Source: Methylocaldum sp035627495 | GTDB lineage: Bacteria; Pseudomonadota; Gammaproteobacteria; Methylococcales; Methylococcaceae | Direction of reading: 5' to 3' | DNA: 8,561 nt | Assembly: GCF_035627495.1 (NCBI RefSeq) | Contig: NZ_DASPLO010000037.1 | Span: forward strand, 1-8,561 | Part shown: positions 1-7,577 of the stretch, one piece after another | Numbering within the stretch: position 1 is the first letter of the stretch | How the letters are laid out: each line of letters starts with the position of its first letter | Made by a program: the position numbers and the translations under genes | The notes under the pieces: model-generated | The model's input: only the letters and a program-made list of their open reading frames with translations | Database searches by the model: none | What the model was told of the DNA's origin: nothing

Positions 1-201
1 CGCCGATATATACATGTTTTTGAGCCGCCAAAATCGGAAAGAGGATACGCCATTCATTCTCCGTGACTGCTAATCGGTTCGCCATTTCGTAAATGGCGAG
101 CGACATCGCCGGAGAGCTCCCGAAATGTCAACAGAACCTAAGACGAGTGGGTAATCGGCTGGTTTCATATATCCGGCATCGATGAGATTCCGGAGAGGCA
201 T
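1..201 (-). other. Possible frameshifted or decayed minus-strand reading frame, partial at left edge
   Basis: I do not recognise this. Read on the minus strand, an ATG at 201-199 opens a 43-codon frame that begins MPLRNLIDAGYMKPADYPLV and stops at 72-70. A second minus frame is open from a stop at 130-128, has an ATG at 106-104, reads MSLAIYEMANRLAVTENEW and continues off the left edge. A one-base shift near 117-125 would join them into one plausible protein-like stretch. No convincing ribosome binding site precedes either ATG. The second frame also runs across a perfect palindrome at 79-99, so its protein-like look may be coincidence. Alternatives are the 5' end of a real gene leaving the window, a pseudogene, or plain intergenic DNA. 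Confidence 0.2.
79..99. repeat. Perfect 9-bp inverted repeat with 3-nt loop
   Basis: The arm TCGCCATTT (79-87) and its exact complement AAATGGCGA (91-99) flank CGT. There is no T-run on either side, so it does not look like an intrinsic terminator. It could be an operator-like dyad, or a hairpin in a transcript entering from the left. Confidence 0.5.
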
Positions 202-257
202 GGGTGTGATTCAATCGGCGGTTCTCTGCGATAAACGGTGTGGCGTCGGCCCGCGCA

Positions 258-287
258 TTGGGCCAAAACCCGATTTTCCTTTAGAAT
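258..287 (+). promoter_or_regulatory. Candidate sigma70 promoter of the lptM-lysA-dapF operon
   Basis: A -10-like TAGAAT (282-287, five of six consensus bases) lies 18 bp after a weak -35-like TTGGGC (258-263). This would start transcription near 294 and give a leader of about 35 nt before the lptM ATG at 329. A small dyad, GGCCC (248-252) with GGGCC (260-264), overlaps the -35 box and could be a regulator site. The call rests on motif and position alone. Confidence 0.45.
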
Positions 288-328
288 GACCCTGATCATT
301 TGTCGACACGACCCACAAACCGAGAGCC

Positions 329-454
329 ATGTCCCTTTTGTTCCGAATTCTCCTGCCTTTGATTTTACTCAGTCTCGCACTCTCCGCTTGCGGCCAAAAG
401 GGGCCGCTTTATCTTCCCAGCGAAGATCCGTCTTCAAAACAAGAACAACGCTGA
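329..454 (+). CDS. lptM: LptM (YifL-type) small outer-membrane lipoprotein
   Basis: This 41-residue gene is easily missed. The protein starts MSLLFRILLPLILLSLALSAC, written here as residues 1-21: a short basic-hydrophobic signal peptide ending in a lipobox LSAC, with the lipidated cysteine at residue 21. The mature part opens GQKGPLYLP, which is the family hallmark. In E. coli, LptM is known to bind the LptD-LptE lipopolysaccharide translocon and help it mature. The mature chain is only about 21 residues, typical of the family. Its TGA (452-454) shares a base with the ATG of lysA (454), so lysA translation is probably coupled to it. The placement directly before lysA is common in Gammaproteobacteria and supports the call. 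Confidence 0.9.
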   Translation: MSLLFRILLPLILLSLALSACGQKGPLYLPSEDPSSKQEQR

Positions 455-1701
455 TGGACTATTTCAATTATCGCGACGGCGCATTGTACGCCGAAGATAC
501 GCCGTTATCGGCCATCGCGGAGCGCTACGGCACACCGTGTTATATCTATTCGCGAGCTACGATCGAGCGTCACTGGCGGGCTTTTAACGATGCTTTCGCC
601 GGTAGGCCGCATCTTGTCTGCTATGCGGTGAAGGCCAACTCCAGTCTGGCGGTGCTTAACGTTCTGGCGCGTCTGGGATCGGGATTCGACATCGTATCCG
701 TCGGCGAGCTGGAACGGGTTTTAACGGCCGGCGGCGACCCTGCGAAGATCGTCTTTTCCGGAGTGGGCAAGCGTGAGGATGAATTACGCCGAGCACTCGA
801 AGTCGGCATTCGTTGCTTTAACGTTGAAGTTCCGGGCGAATTGGATCGATTAAACCGGATTGCCGGAGAACACGGAATGAAGGCTCCGGTCTCGCTGCGC
901 GTGAATCCGGACGTGGACGCGCTTACCCATCCGTATATATCCACCGGACTCCGGGAAAATAAATTCGGCATCGATATCGAGGAAGCACTGAATCAGTATC
1001 AGCGTGCCGCCGATATGCCGCATCTTTGCGTAGTAGGCATCGACTGTCATATTGGCTCTCAGTTGACGTCCGTCAAGCCTTTTTTAGACGCGCTCGATCG
1101 CGTTCTACTGCTTGCCGCCACGTTGAAAGAGCAAGGGATCGACATTCATCACTTGGATGTGGGCGGAGGTTTAGGCATACGCTATCGCGACGAGCAACCG
1201 CCCGAACCCCGCGAATACGCGTCGGCACTGCTGGAACGGCTTACGCAAACGGATTACGAGATCCTACTTGAACCCGGTCGTGCGATCATCGGCAACGCGG
1301 GCATACTGCTGACCCGTGTGGAATATCTCAAATCCAACCGGGAGAAGAATTTTGCCATCGTCGACGCCGCCATGAACGACCTCGTTCGGCCCGCGCTCTA
1401 CGATTCCTGGCAGGAGGTCGTACCGGTTCGACCGGCGAGCGCCGCGGACAAGAAAATCTACGATATTGTCGGACCTGTTTGTGAAACGGGCGATTTTCTC
1501 GGCAAGGGGCGCGAGCTTTCGCTCACTGAGGGCGATCTGCTGGCGATCCGCTCCTCCGGTGCTTACGGATTTAGCATGAGTTCTAATTACAACTCTCGCC
1601 CGCGGCCCGCCGAGATCATGGTGGATGGGGCTCGAACTCACCTGATCCGTGAGCGGGAAACTGCTGCACAGCTTTTCCAGGGTGAGCACGTATTAGATTG
1701 A
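454..1701 (+). CDS. lysA: Diaminopimelate decarboxylase
   Basis: This PLP-dependent, fold type III enzyme decarboxylates meso-diaminopimelate to L-lysine, the last step of the pathway, in the cytoplasm. The protein has 415 residues, the usual length. Visible marks are the PLP lysine in YAVKAN (Lys60), HIGSQ (199-203), the phosphate-binding GGGLG (237-241), EPGR (273-276), CETGD with the active-site cysteine at 343, and YGFSMSSNYNSRPRP near 371-385. The frame is open further upstream to 238, but that extension would overlap all of lptM. The ATG at 454 gives MDYFNYRDG, the normal family start, and overlaps the lptM stop. It sits next to dapF, which makes its substrate. Confidence 0.97.
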   Translation: MDYFNYRDGALYAEDTPLSAIAERYGTPCYIYSRATIERHWRAFNDAFAGRPHLVCYAVKANSSLAVLNVLARLGSGFDIVSVGELERVLTAGGDPAKIVFSGVGKREDELRRALEVGIRCFNVEVPGELDRLNRIAGEHGMKAPVSLRVNPDVDALTHPYISTGLRENKFGIDIEEALNQYQRAADMPHLCVVGIDCHIGSQLTSVKPFLDALDRVLLLAATLKEQGIDIHHLDVGGGLGIRYRDEQPPEPREYASALLERLTQTDYEILLEPGRAIIGNAGILLTRVEYLKSNREKNFAIVDAAMNDLVRPALYDSWQEVVPVRPASAADKKIYDIVGPVCETGDFLGKGRELSLTEGDLLAIRSSGAYGFSMSSNYNSRPRPAEIMVDGARTHLIRERETAAQLFQGEHVLD

Positions 1702-2531
1702 TGGCGCTGAAATTCACCAAAATGCACGGGCTTGGCAACGACTTCGTTGTGATCGACGGCGTGCGTCAAAACGTTTCGCTGACGCCCGAAAAGGTCCGCC
1801 GTATAGCAAACCGCCATTTCGGAGTCGGTTGCGATCAAGTTTTAGTCGTTGAAACTCCGGTCAGTTCGAATGCCGATTTTCGCTATCGAATCTTCAATGC
1901 GGACGGCGGCGAGGTAGCGCAATGCGGAAACGGCGCCCGTTGCTTCGCGCGATTCGTTCGCGACCACGGCTTGTGCGACAAAGATGAAATCGTGGTCGAT
2001 ACCGATGCCGGCCAATTGCGGTTGGTCTACCGGGGCGACGGTCTGGTAACCGTCAATATGGGGATTCCCAGACACGCGCCCGCTGAAATTCCTTTGGACA
2101 TCACAGAAGAAGCCGTTCTTTACGAGGTTGAGGCAGACGGAAAACTTTGGCCTTTCGGTGCCGTGTCGATGGGTAATCCGCACGCCGTGCTAAAGGTTGA
2201 TGACGTCGATCACGCTCCGGTCGAAATCTTGGGGCCGCACTTGGAAAGCCATCCGATCTTTCCGCAACGAGCGAATATCGGTTTCGCCCAGGTCATCGAC
2301 CGACATCACATTCGGCTGCGTGTTTTCGAGCGCGGTTCCGGGGAAACTTTGGCCTGCGGCAGCGGTGCTTGCGCCGCATCGGTGGCCGGCATAGAGCAGG
2401 GGGATTTGAGCAGCCCGGTCCAGGTTGACCTCTCCGGCGGTTCACTTAACATAAGTTGGGAAGGGCGGGGGAGGCCGGTATTTATGACCGGGCCCGCCGT
2501 TTGCGTTTTCGAGGGCGAAATCGATTTATGA
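1701..2531 (+). CDS. dapF: Diaminopimelate epimerase
   Basis: This enzyme interconverts LL- and meso-diaminopimelate without a cofactor, supplying peptidoglycan synthesis and LysA. The chain has 276 residues, the family norm. The N-terminus FTKMHGLGNDF is diagnostic. The two catalytic cysteines are visible: Cys75 in NADGGEVAQCGNGAR and Cys219 in GSGETLACGSGACA, matching Cys73 and Cys217 of the H. influenzae enzyme. I chose the ATG at 1701, which overlaps the lysA TGA by one base, over the in-frame TTG at 1698. The gene ends in an ATGA overlap with the next gene. It is part of the lptM-lysA-dapF-DUF484-xerC operon. Confidence 0.97.
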   Translation: MALKFTKMHGLGNDFVVIDGVRQNVSLTPEKVRRIANRHFGVGCDQVLVVETPVSSNADFRYRIFNADGGEVAQCGNGARCFARFVRDHGLCDKDEIVVDTDAGQLRLVYRGDGLVTVNMGIPRHAPAEIPLDITEEAVLYEVEADGKLWPFGAVSMGNPHAVLKVDDVDHAPVEILGPHLESHPIFPQRANIGFAQVIDRHHIRLRVFERGSGETLACGSGACAASVAGIEQGDLSSPVQVDLSGGSLNISWEGRGRPVFMTGPAVCVFEGEIDL

Positions 2532-3241
2532 GCTTGATTACTCCAAAGACGCCAAAGCGTCATGAAGAAAAGACCGTCTCCGCTGTAGAAGTGGAGGTCT
2601 ATTTGCGTCAACACCCGGATTTCTTTCACAATCAATTGGATTTGCTGGAAATACTGAAGGTGCCGCATCCTTGTGGGGAAGCGGTTTCACTGATATCACG
2701 GCAAATCTCTCTTTTGCGGGATAATAACCGGCAGCTTCAGGCGCAGTTGAACGATATTCTGCAAATCGCCCGCGACAACGACGCGTTGCATCAACGCATT
2801 CACCAATTGACTCTGACCTTGCTTGACGCCACGACTTTAGAGGATGCCCTGGGCGGTCTGACATGGGGCCTGCACGAGTATTTTCAAGCCGATTTCATCA
2901 CCGTAAAAATTATGCAGCCGGCGATTGCAAGCCCAATAGCCGACCTTTACATGCCGTCGGATGATGCTGGGCTTATTCTTTTCGCTTCGGTGTTGGAAGC
3001 CGGCAAGCCCCACTGCGGAAAACCTCACCCGGACCAAGCTAAGTACGTATTTGGCGACGATGCCTCGGAGGTGCTCTCATACGCACTGATACCTTTGCAG
3101 CACGCGGGATTCAAGGGGTTGCTCGCTATCGGCAGCCGTAACGCGAGCCGATTCGAAGCCGGTATGGGATTGCACTTTCTCGGTCAATTGGGTGAAATCG
3201 TTTCGGCCCGATTTGCTTCTTTGCTGACCCGCTTAACTTAG
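2528..3241 (+). CDS. DUF484 family protein (GAF-like)
   Basis: This is a 237-residue cytoplasmic protein of the DUF484 family (E. coli YigA is a member), usually found between dapF and xerC. The N-terminus has the family motif YLRQHPDFF (25-33), followed by a helical, probably coiled-coil stretch (about 50-95). The C-terminal half (about 97-232) has the GAF-like fold signature, with GKPHCGK near 159-165 and GLLAIGSRNASRFEAGMG at 197-214. The molecular function of the family is not established. Its constant position beside xerC suggests a link to chromosome resolution or the cell cycle, but that is inference only. The ATG at 2528 overlaps the dapF stop as ATGA. An upstream in-frame start at 2456 would lie inside dapF and is not needed. 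Confidence 0.9.
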   Translation: MSLITPKTPKRHEEKTVSAVEVEVYLRQHPDFFHNQLDLLEILKVPHPCGEAVSLISRQISLLRDNNRQLQAQLNDILQIARDNDALHQRIHQLTLTLLDATTLEDALGGLTWGLHEYFQADFITVKIMQPAIASPIADLYMPSDDAGLILFASVLEAGKPHCGKPHPDQAKYVFGDDASEVLSYALIPLQHAGFKGLLAIGSRNASRFEAGMGLHFLGQLGEIVSARFASLLTRLT

Positions 3242-3246
3242 TATTC

Positions 3247-4170
3247 ATGCAACAAGACGCGGAGCAGCAGGTCGCCGACTTTCTGGATGTTCTGCGGTTC
3301 CAGCAGCGGGTCTCTCCGCATACCTTGGCCAATTATTCCCGCGACCTCGCACAACTGAAGCAATACTGCGATCTTCACGGTATACCCCGATGGGAGGATT
3401 TAGTCTCCCAGCATGTTCGTGAGCATATCGCGTCCCGCCATCGAGAGGGACTTGGCAGCCGCAGTCTTCAACGAGAACTGTCCGCGATCCGCAGCTTTCT
3501 CAATTTTTTGGTGAAGCGGCGTCAGCTTACGGACAACCCGGCGCGGAGCATTCGTCCACCCAAGTCGCCTCGAAAACTGCCGGCACTTTTGGATGCCGAC
3601 CAAATGACAGGGCTTTTGGAGGGCGAGCAGGATAACGAGCTGGAAATTCGGGATGTAGCCATGTGGGAGCTCTTCTATTCCTCAGGCTTGCGGTTGAGCG
3701 AACTGGTCTCGCTAGAAATCCAGGATATGGATTTGGCCGCCGGAACCGTGTTGGTTCGGCATGGCAAAGGTCAGAAATCTCGCATCCTACCGGTAGGGCG
3801 TTGCGCGTGTCGGGCAATCGATCGGTGGCTGGAATTGCGGTCTCGCTATGCGCACTCCGGCGAAAAGGCGCTATTCGTCAGCAGTAGAGGAAATCGAATC
3901 GCCGGCCGCACGGTTCAGCTGCGTCTTGAATGCTGGCAGCGCAAACTGGGATTGCCGGAACACGTGCATCCTCACATGCTTCGACATTCCTTCGCCAGTC
4001 ACATACTGGAGTCCAGCGGCGACCTGCGGGCGGTACAAGAGTTGCTTGGACACGCCAATCTCAGTACCACACAGATTTACACCCACCTCGACTTTCAGCA
4101 TTTGGCGACGGTATACGATCAATCGCATCCCCGTGCCAAAAGGCGGCGTTCCGGTTCGTCTATGACTTAG
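3247..4170 (+). CDS. xerC: Tyrosine recombinase XerC
   Basis: XerC works with XerD at the chromosomal dif site to resolve chromosome dimers, under control of FtsK at the septum. The protein has 307 residues. The N-terminal SAM-like DNA-binding domain spans about 5-95, with the typical VSPHTLANYSRDL at 22-34. The C-terminal catalytic domain has the complete active site: Arg149 (SSGLRLSEL), Lys174 (HGKGQKSR), His243 and Arg246 (HMLRHSFA), His269 (LLGHANLSTTQ) and nucleophile Tyr278 (IYTHLDF). The spacing matches E. coli XerC. The context after dapF and DUF484 favours XerC over XerD or an integron or phage integrase. It starts 5 bp after the DUF484 stop with no good Shine-Dalgarno, so coupling is likely. 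No dif-like site was seen in the window. Confidence 0.95.
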   Translation: MQQDAEQQVADFLDVLRFQQRVSPHTLANYSRDLAQLKQYCDLHGIPRWEDLVSQHVREHIASRHREGLGSRSLQRELSAIRSFLNFLVKRRQLTDNPARSIRPPKSPRKLPALLDADQMTGLLEGEQDNELEIRDVAMWELFYSSGLRLSELVSLEIQDMDLAAGTVLVRHGKGQKSRILPVGRCACRAIDRWLELRSRYAHSGEKALFVSSRGNRIAGRTVQLRLECWQRKLGLPEHVHPHMLRHSFASHILESSGDLRAVQELLGHANLSTTQIYTHLDFQHLATVYDQSHPRAKRRRSGSSMT

Positions 4171-4191
4171 GCAGAACCTTTACGCTATAAT
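4162..4191 (+). promoter_or_regulatory. Candidate sigma70 promoter of the DUF2333 gene
   Basis: A perfect TATAAT (4186-4191) lies 18 bp after ATGACT (4162-4167, four of six -35 bases), within the last codons of xerC. Transcription would start near 4198, about 29 nt before the ATG at 4227. This suggests the DUF2333 gene can be expressed apart from the lysA-xerC operon. No terminator is visible after xerC, so readthrough is also possible. Confidence 0.55.
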
Positions 4192-4226
4192 CGTTTGATT
4201 CGGGAAACCGCTAAAGGGCTTTATTC

Positions 4227-5258
4227 ATGTCAGTGCCAGAACAAACCGAAAGTCGGCCGGAGTCATTCGCCTCCCGGATCAAGGGGGTGCTCAGTCCGAA
4301 AACGACAACGGAGAAAGGGCTCGTTTGGGTGGTCGGGGCTCTAGCTGCCGTTACAATACTGATTTCCATCGCCATCACATGGTACTGGAGTAAGGAGCCA
4401 AGTAAATTCGACGTTCTTGAAGTTGCCGCGAGGCACGCGAATATCAAGAATCCAAAGGAATTGCCCCTGGGATATACATATGCTTCTGCTCTGGTGCAGG
4501 TCGGAGAAACGCTGTTACAAAAGCCGGGCGGCTTTCTGGTGAACGACGTCTTCCCGCCGGGTGTTTTGCTGGACAATATCCCCGCGTGGGAGTACGGCGC
4601 TCTTACGGCGTTGCGCGATGCGACCACGGCGCTCCGCAACCATATTGCGCGAGCCCAAACCCAGTCAAGGGAAGATCCGGATCTGGCAAAAGCCGAACCA
4701 TTTTTCTATTTCGATCATAAATCTTGGCAATTGCCGTCATCGGAATCCGAATACGAAAAAGGAATCGAAGCACTTGAAGGTTATCGTTCCCGTCTGATGA
4801 AACGGGATGCAAACTTTTATTCTCGCGCCGACAATTTGCGCCAATATCTGGAGGTATTGGAAAAACGGCTGGGAAGCCTTTCCAACCGTTTGAGCGCCAG
4901 TGCCGGGGATACCCGGCAAGTCAGTACAGACGACCGGCGTACCATAGTCACCAGGACGCCTTGGCTGATTATCGACGACGTATTCTTCGAGGCGCGCGGC
5001 TATACCTGGGCCGCGATGCATGTTCTCAAAGCTATCGAGTTCGATTTTCGGGACATTCTCGGCAACAAAACGGCCTCGGTAACACTGCAGCAAATTACCC
5101 ATGAACTCGAGGACGGCCAAACGACATTTTTGAGCCCGGTCATTCTGAACGGCGGCGGGTTCGGCTTGTTCGCGAATTATTCGCTAACCTTGGCCAACTA
5201 TATTGCTAGGGCCAATGCCGCGACTATTGACTTGCGGAGTCTGCTGCAGCAGGGGTGA
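4227..5258 (+). CDS. DUF2333 family inner-membrane-anchored protein
   Basis: This 343-residue protein is assigned by eye to the DUF2333 family, which has no established function and is found in Gammaproteobacteria. A polar cytoplasmic tail (1-30) precedes one transmembrane helix (about 31-53), ending WYWSKEPSKFDV, a family-like junction. The rest is probably periplasmic and largely helical. Marks include the stretch PAWEYGALTALRD (119-131), WQLPSSESEYEKG (167-179) and a likely coiled coil around 180-225. A GGGFGLFANYSL segment lies near 309-320. AAAGGG (4213-4218) is a reasonable ribosome binding site 8 nt before the ATG. The gene has its own promoter and is convergent with rsgA. The family call is fairly secure; nothing in the sequence shows catalytic activity. 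Confidence 0.82.
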   Translation: MSVPEQTESRPESFASRIKGVLSPKTTTEKGLVWVVGALAAVTILISIAITWYWSKEPSKFDVLEVAARHANIKNPKELPLGYTYASALVQVGETLLQKPGGFLVNDVFPPGVLLDNIPAWEYGALTALRDATTALRNHIARAQTQSREDPDLAKAEPFFYFDHKSWQLPSSESEYEKGIEALEGYRSRLMKRDANFYSRADNLRQYLEVLEKRLGSLSNRLSASAGDTRQVSTDDRRTIVTRTPWLIIDDVFFEARGYTWAAMHVLKAIEFDFRDILGNKTASVTLQQITHELEDGQTTFLSPVILNGGGFGLFANYSLTLANYIARANAATIDLRSLLQQG

Positions 5259-5308
5259 TCGGTTTTTGGGCCGGGGGGCTGCTTCGAGCGGTTCCGTACA
5301 AATCCTGA

Positions 5309-5345
5309 GCCGAGAGGCATCGGCATCTAAAGCCGTTTAGCGGCT
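5309..5345. terminator. Weak hairpins in the convergent DUF2333-rsgA gap
   Basis: The 85-bp gap between the two convergent stops holds two 5-bp hairpins: GCCGA (5309-5313) with TCGGC (5320-5324), and AGCCG (5331-5335) with CGGCT (5341-5345). Read on the minus strand, the second is followed by TTTAGAT, a short and imperfect T-tract, so it may end the M48-rsgA transcript. Neither has a convincing run of U, so termination here may be weak or factor-dependent. Confidence 0.25.
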
Positions 5346-6291
5346 AGGGCCTTTCCGACGGCGGGAGCTTGTCGATCAGCTTCAGGTAGCGCTCATAACG
5401 GGAGCGGGTTAGGACACCCGTTTCTACGGCCTCCCGAACAGCACAGCCTTTGTCGCTTATGTGTCGGCAATCGTTGAACCGACACTGAGGTATCCAGGGA
5501 CGAAACTCCCGAAAACCCGCCGCTAGGTCCCTAATGCGCATTTCAGCCAAGCCGAAAACGGCGACCCCTGGGCTGTCGATGAGATCCCCGCCATTGGGAA
5601 GATGGTAAAGGGTGGCCGTAGTGGTCGTGTGCCGGCCCAAGCTTGTTTTTTCGGAAAGGGTTCGGGTGAGAAGCCGCTTATCCGGCAATAGGGCATTTGT
5701 GAGCGATGATTTTCCTACGCCCGATTGTCCGACTAGCATGCTGCACTGCCCGATCAGCTCTTTGCATAATTCGGAGAGTCCCTTGCCGGTACGGACGCTG
5801 ATTAGAAAACAGGAATAGCCGATCTGCCGATAATCAGCCAATAATTCTTCAGCCGCCTCTCGGCTCTCGAGCATATCCACTTTATTGAAAATGATTTCCG
5901 CGCAGAGACCGCGGTGCTCGCAAGCGGCCAGATATTGATCGACCAATAGCCAATCGGGCTCCGGTTCGGGCGCGACGACCACGAACACCCGATCCAGATT
6001 GGCGGCCACCGGACGTATTGTTTCGTTATGGCCCGGGCGAGTAAGTACCGTCCGGCGGGGTAAGATCTCCATAACCCGCCCCTGATTTCCTTCGTACGGC
6101 TCCCACAATACGCGATCACCCACCGTGGCAAAACCCAACCGCCTCCGAGTATGGCAAAGGATTATTTCGCCCGATGATCCTTCCACGGCCAAACCTTGAC
6201 CCAAGTGAGCGACCACTAGGCCTTCTTGCAACAGAGAGCCCGGAGCAGCGGATTTTGGAGCTACGATCCCGGTGTCTCTCCCTCTCTTCAT
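5344..6291 (-). CDS. rsgA: Ribosome small subunit-dependent GTPase RsgA
   Basis: RsgA (YjeQ) is a circularly permuted GTPase that binds the 30S subunit late in assembly, checks the decoding centre and helps release RbfA. The 315-residue protein has an N-terminal OB-fold (about 22-85), then the GTPase motifs in permuted order: G4 NKVD (136-139), G1 GQSGVGKSS (188-196), G2 around GRHTTTT (219-225) and G3 DSPG (239-242). A C-terminal zinc finger has ligands Cys270, Cys275, His277 and Cys283. All key residues are present and the length is near normal. The ATG lies 9 bp downstream of the M48 protease stop on the same strand, with only a weak Shine-Dalgarno, so the two are probably co-transcribed. 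It sits near orn, as in other Gammaproteobacteria. Confidence 0.96.
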   Translation of the reverse strand: MKRGRDTGIVAPKSAAPGSLLQEGLVVAHLGQGLAVEGSSGEIILCHTRRRLGFATVGDRVLWEPYEGNQGRVMEILPRRTVLTRPGHNETIRPVAANLDRVFVVVAPEPEPDWLLVDQYLAACEHRGLCAEIIFNKVDMLESREAAEELLADYRQIGYSCFLISVRTGKGLSELCKELIGQCSMLVGQSGVGKSSLTNALLPDKRLLTRTLSEKTSLGRHTTTTATLYHLPNGGDLIDSPGVAVFGLAEMRIRDLAAGFREFRPWIPQCRFNDCRHISDKGCAVREAVETGVLTRSRYERYLKLIDKLPPSERP

Positions 6292-6300
6292 CTTGCAGTC

Positions 6301-7545
6301 TTACGAAGGCTTAGCCGAGAGGTTGGCAATACGAATCGAGGCGGGCGGGTGGCTGTAATGGAAGGCCGAATACAACGGATCGGGAGTCAGTGTGCTGGCA
6401 TTGTCGCGATAAAGCTTGACGAGAGCGCTGATAAGATGGGCCGGCTTGGTGTAATACGCCGCGAAATCGTCCGCCTCGAATTCATGTCGACGCTGAAAAT
6501 AGGCGATAACCGGCTGCAAAAATGTGGTGAACACCGGCATGATCAGCATGAATAGGATAAGCGCGAGGGCATTCGATTGGCTGCTTACCCCGAGACCACT
6601 GTAAAACCAATCTTGCCCGCTTAGCCAGCCAAGCAGGGCGAAGCCGATGAGCGTAATCAGGGCGCTCGCCACAAGCATCTTCAATACATGCCTACGCCGA
6701 AAATGACCCAGTTCGTGAGCCAACACCGCTTCCAACTCGTCGTGGTTCAGAGAATTGATCAGGGTGTCGAAGAAAACGATACGTTTGCTGTCGCCGATAC
6801 CGGTGAAATAGGCGTTTCCGTGTCCGGATCGACGCGAGCCGTCCATCACAAAGATGCCCTTGCTCTGAAAACCGCACCGATCCAGCAGGGTTTCGATCCG
6901 CCTTTTCAGCGTCTCATCTTGCAGCGGCGTGAACTTGTTAAACAAGGGAGCGATAAAGGTGGGAAAGGCCCAGCTCATCAAGATGGAAAACCCCATTACG
7001 ATGGACCATGCCAACAGCCACCAATAACTACCCACACTCTGCATGATCCACAGTATCAAAGCGAGCAACGGGCCGCCGATAGCCAGACTTAACACGGTTT
7101 GGAGCACTAGATCGGTAACAAACTGTCTGGGTGTATTGCGATTGAATCCGTAGCGCTCTTCAATCGCGAAGGTCTGATAGAGACTTATGGGAAGTTCGAA
7201 CAGGTTGATCAAAAGTATCGTCGAGAGAACCACGCCGATTCCAGTAACTAGAGACGGCAATTCAAAACCTATCCAAAATCGATTCACTAAATCGATGCCA
7301 CCGCCCAGCGTAAACAGCAACAAGACGAATAAGCCGATTATGCGATCTAGATTACCCAAACGCCCTTTATCCATCGTGTAATCCGCCGCTTTTTGATGTG
7401 CCTCTAGGGAAATGGTGTCTTTGAATGCGTCGGGAACGGCGTTCCGATGGATGCGGACATAAGCCAATTGTCGACGCGACAACCACCACTCGACAGCGAA
7501 AGAAAGGACGAGGATCACAAGGAATAGGGCAGTGAACATGTTCAT
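6301..7545 (-). CDS. M48 family (Ste24-like) membrane zinc metallopeptidase
   Basis: This is a 414-residue integral inner-membrane protease of the M48A/Ste24 type. About seven hydrophobic segments are visible, near 4-22, 66-84, 98-118, 147-169, 176-198, 287-308 and 325-346. The zinc site is HELGH (277-281), with catalytic Glu278 and ligands His277 and His281. The third ligand is probably Glu355 in HEFEADDFA (354-362). SHPPASIRI (398-406) is the usual C-terminal Ste24 motif. Eukaryotic homologues cleave prenylated proteins, but bacteria lack that substrate, so here a role in membrane-protein quality control is inferred. An alternative start two codons later is possible; neither has a strong ribosome binding site. 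It is upstream of and probably co-transcribed with rsgA. Confidence 0.92.
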   Translation of the reverse strand: MNMFTALFLVILVLSFAVEWWLSRRQLAYVRIHRNAVPDAFKDTISLEAHQKAADYTMDKGRLGNLDRIIGLFVLLLFTLGGGIDLVNRFWIGFELPSLVTGIGVVLSTILLINLFELPISLYQTFAIEERYGFNRNTPRQFVTDLVLQTVLSLAIGGPLLALILWIMQSVGSYWWLLAWSIVMGFSILMSWAFPTFIAPLFNKFTPLQDETLKRRIETLLDRCGFQSKGIFVMDGSRRSGHGNAYFTGIGDSKRIVFFDTLINSLNHDELEAVLAHELGHFRRRHVLKMLVASALITLIGFALLGWLSGQDWFYSGLGVSSQSNALALILFMLIMPVFTTFLQPVIAYFQRRHEFEADDFAAYYTKPAHLISALVKLYRDNASTLTPDPLYSAFHYSHPPASIRIANLSAKPS

Positions 7546-7577
7546 CGGCTTAAGAGCTCAGTTTCGATCGGCGCTAC

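Noticed and set aside
238..453. N-terminal extension of lysA from the in-frame start at 238
   Set aside because: The added 72 residues resemble no decarboxylase, the frame would cover lptM, and the ATG at 454 gives the normal family start and length.
4211..4639. Minus-strand open frame of 142 codons inside the DUF2333 gene
   Set aside because: Shadow of the DUF2333 frame; low-complexity composition with no family features.
5259..5290. G-rich run after DUF2333 as an intrinsic terminator or quadruplex
   Set aside because: Only two G-runs are present (three and six bases); there is no matched stem and no T-tract after it.
6688..7092. Plus-strand open frame of 134 codons inside the M48 gene
   Set aside because: It is antisense to the HELGH-containing protease gene, whose family signatures are unambiguous.
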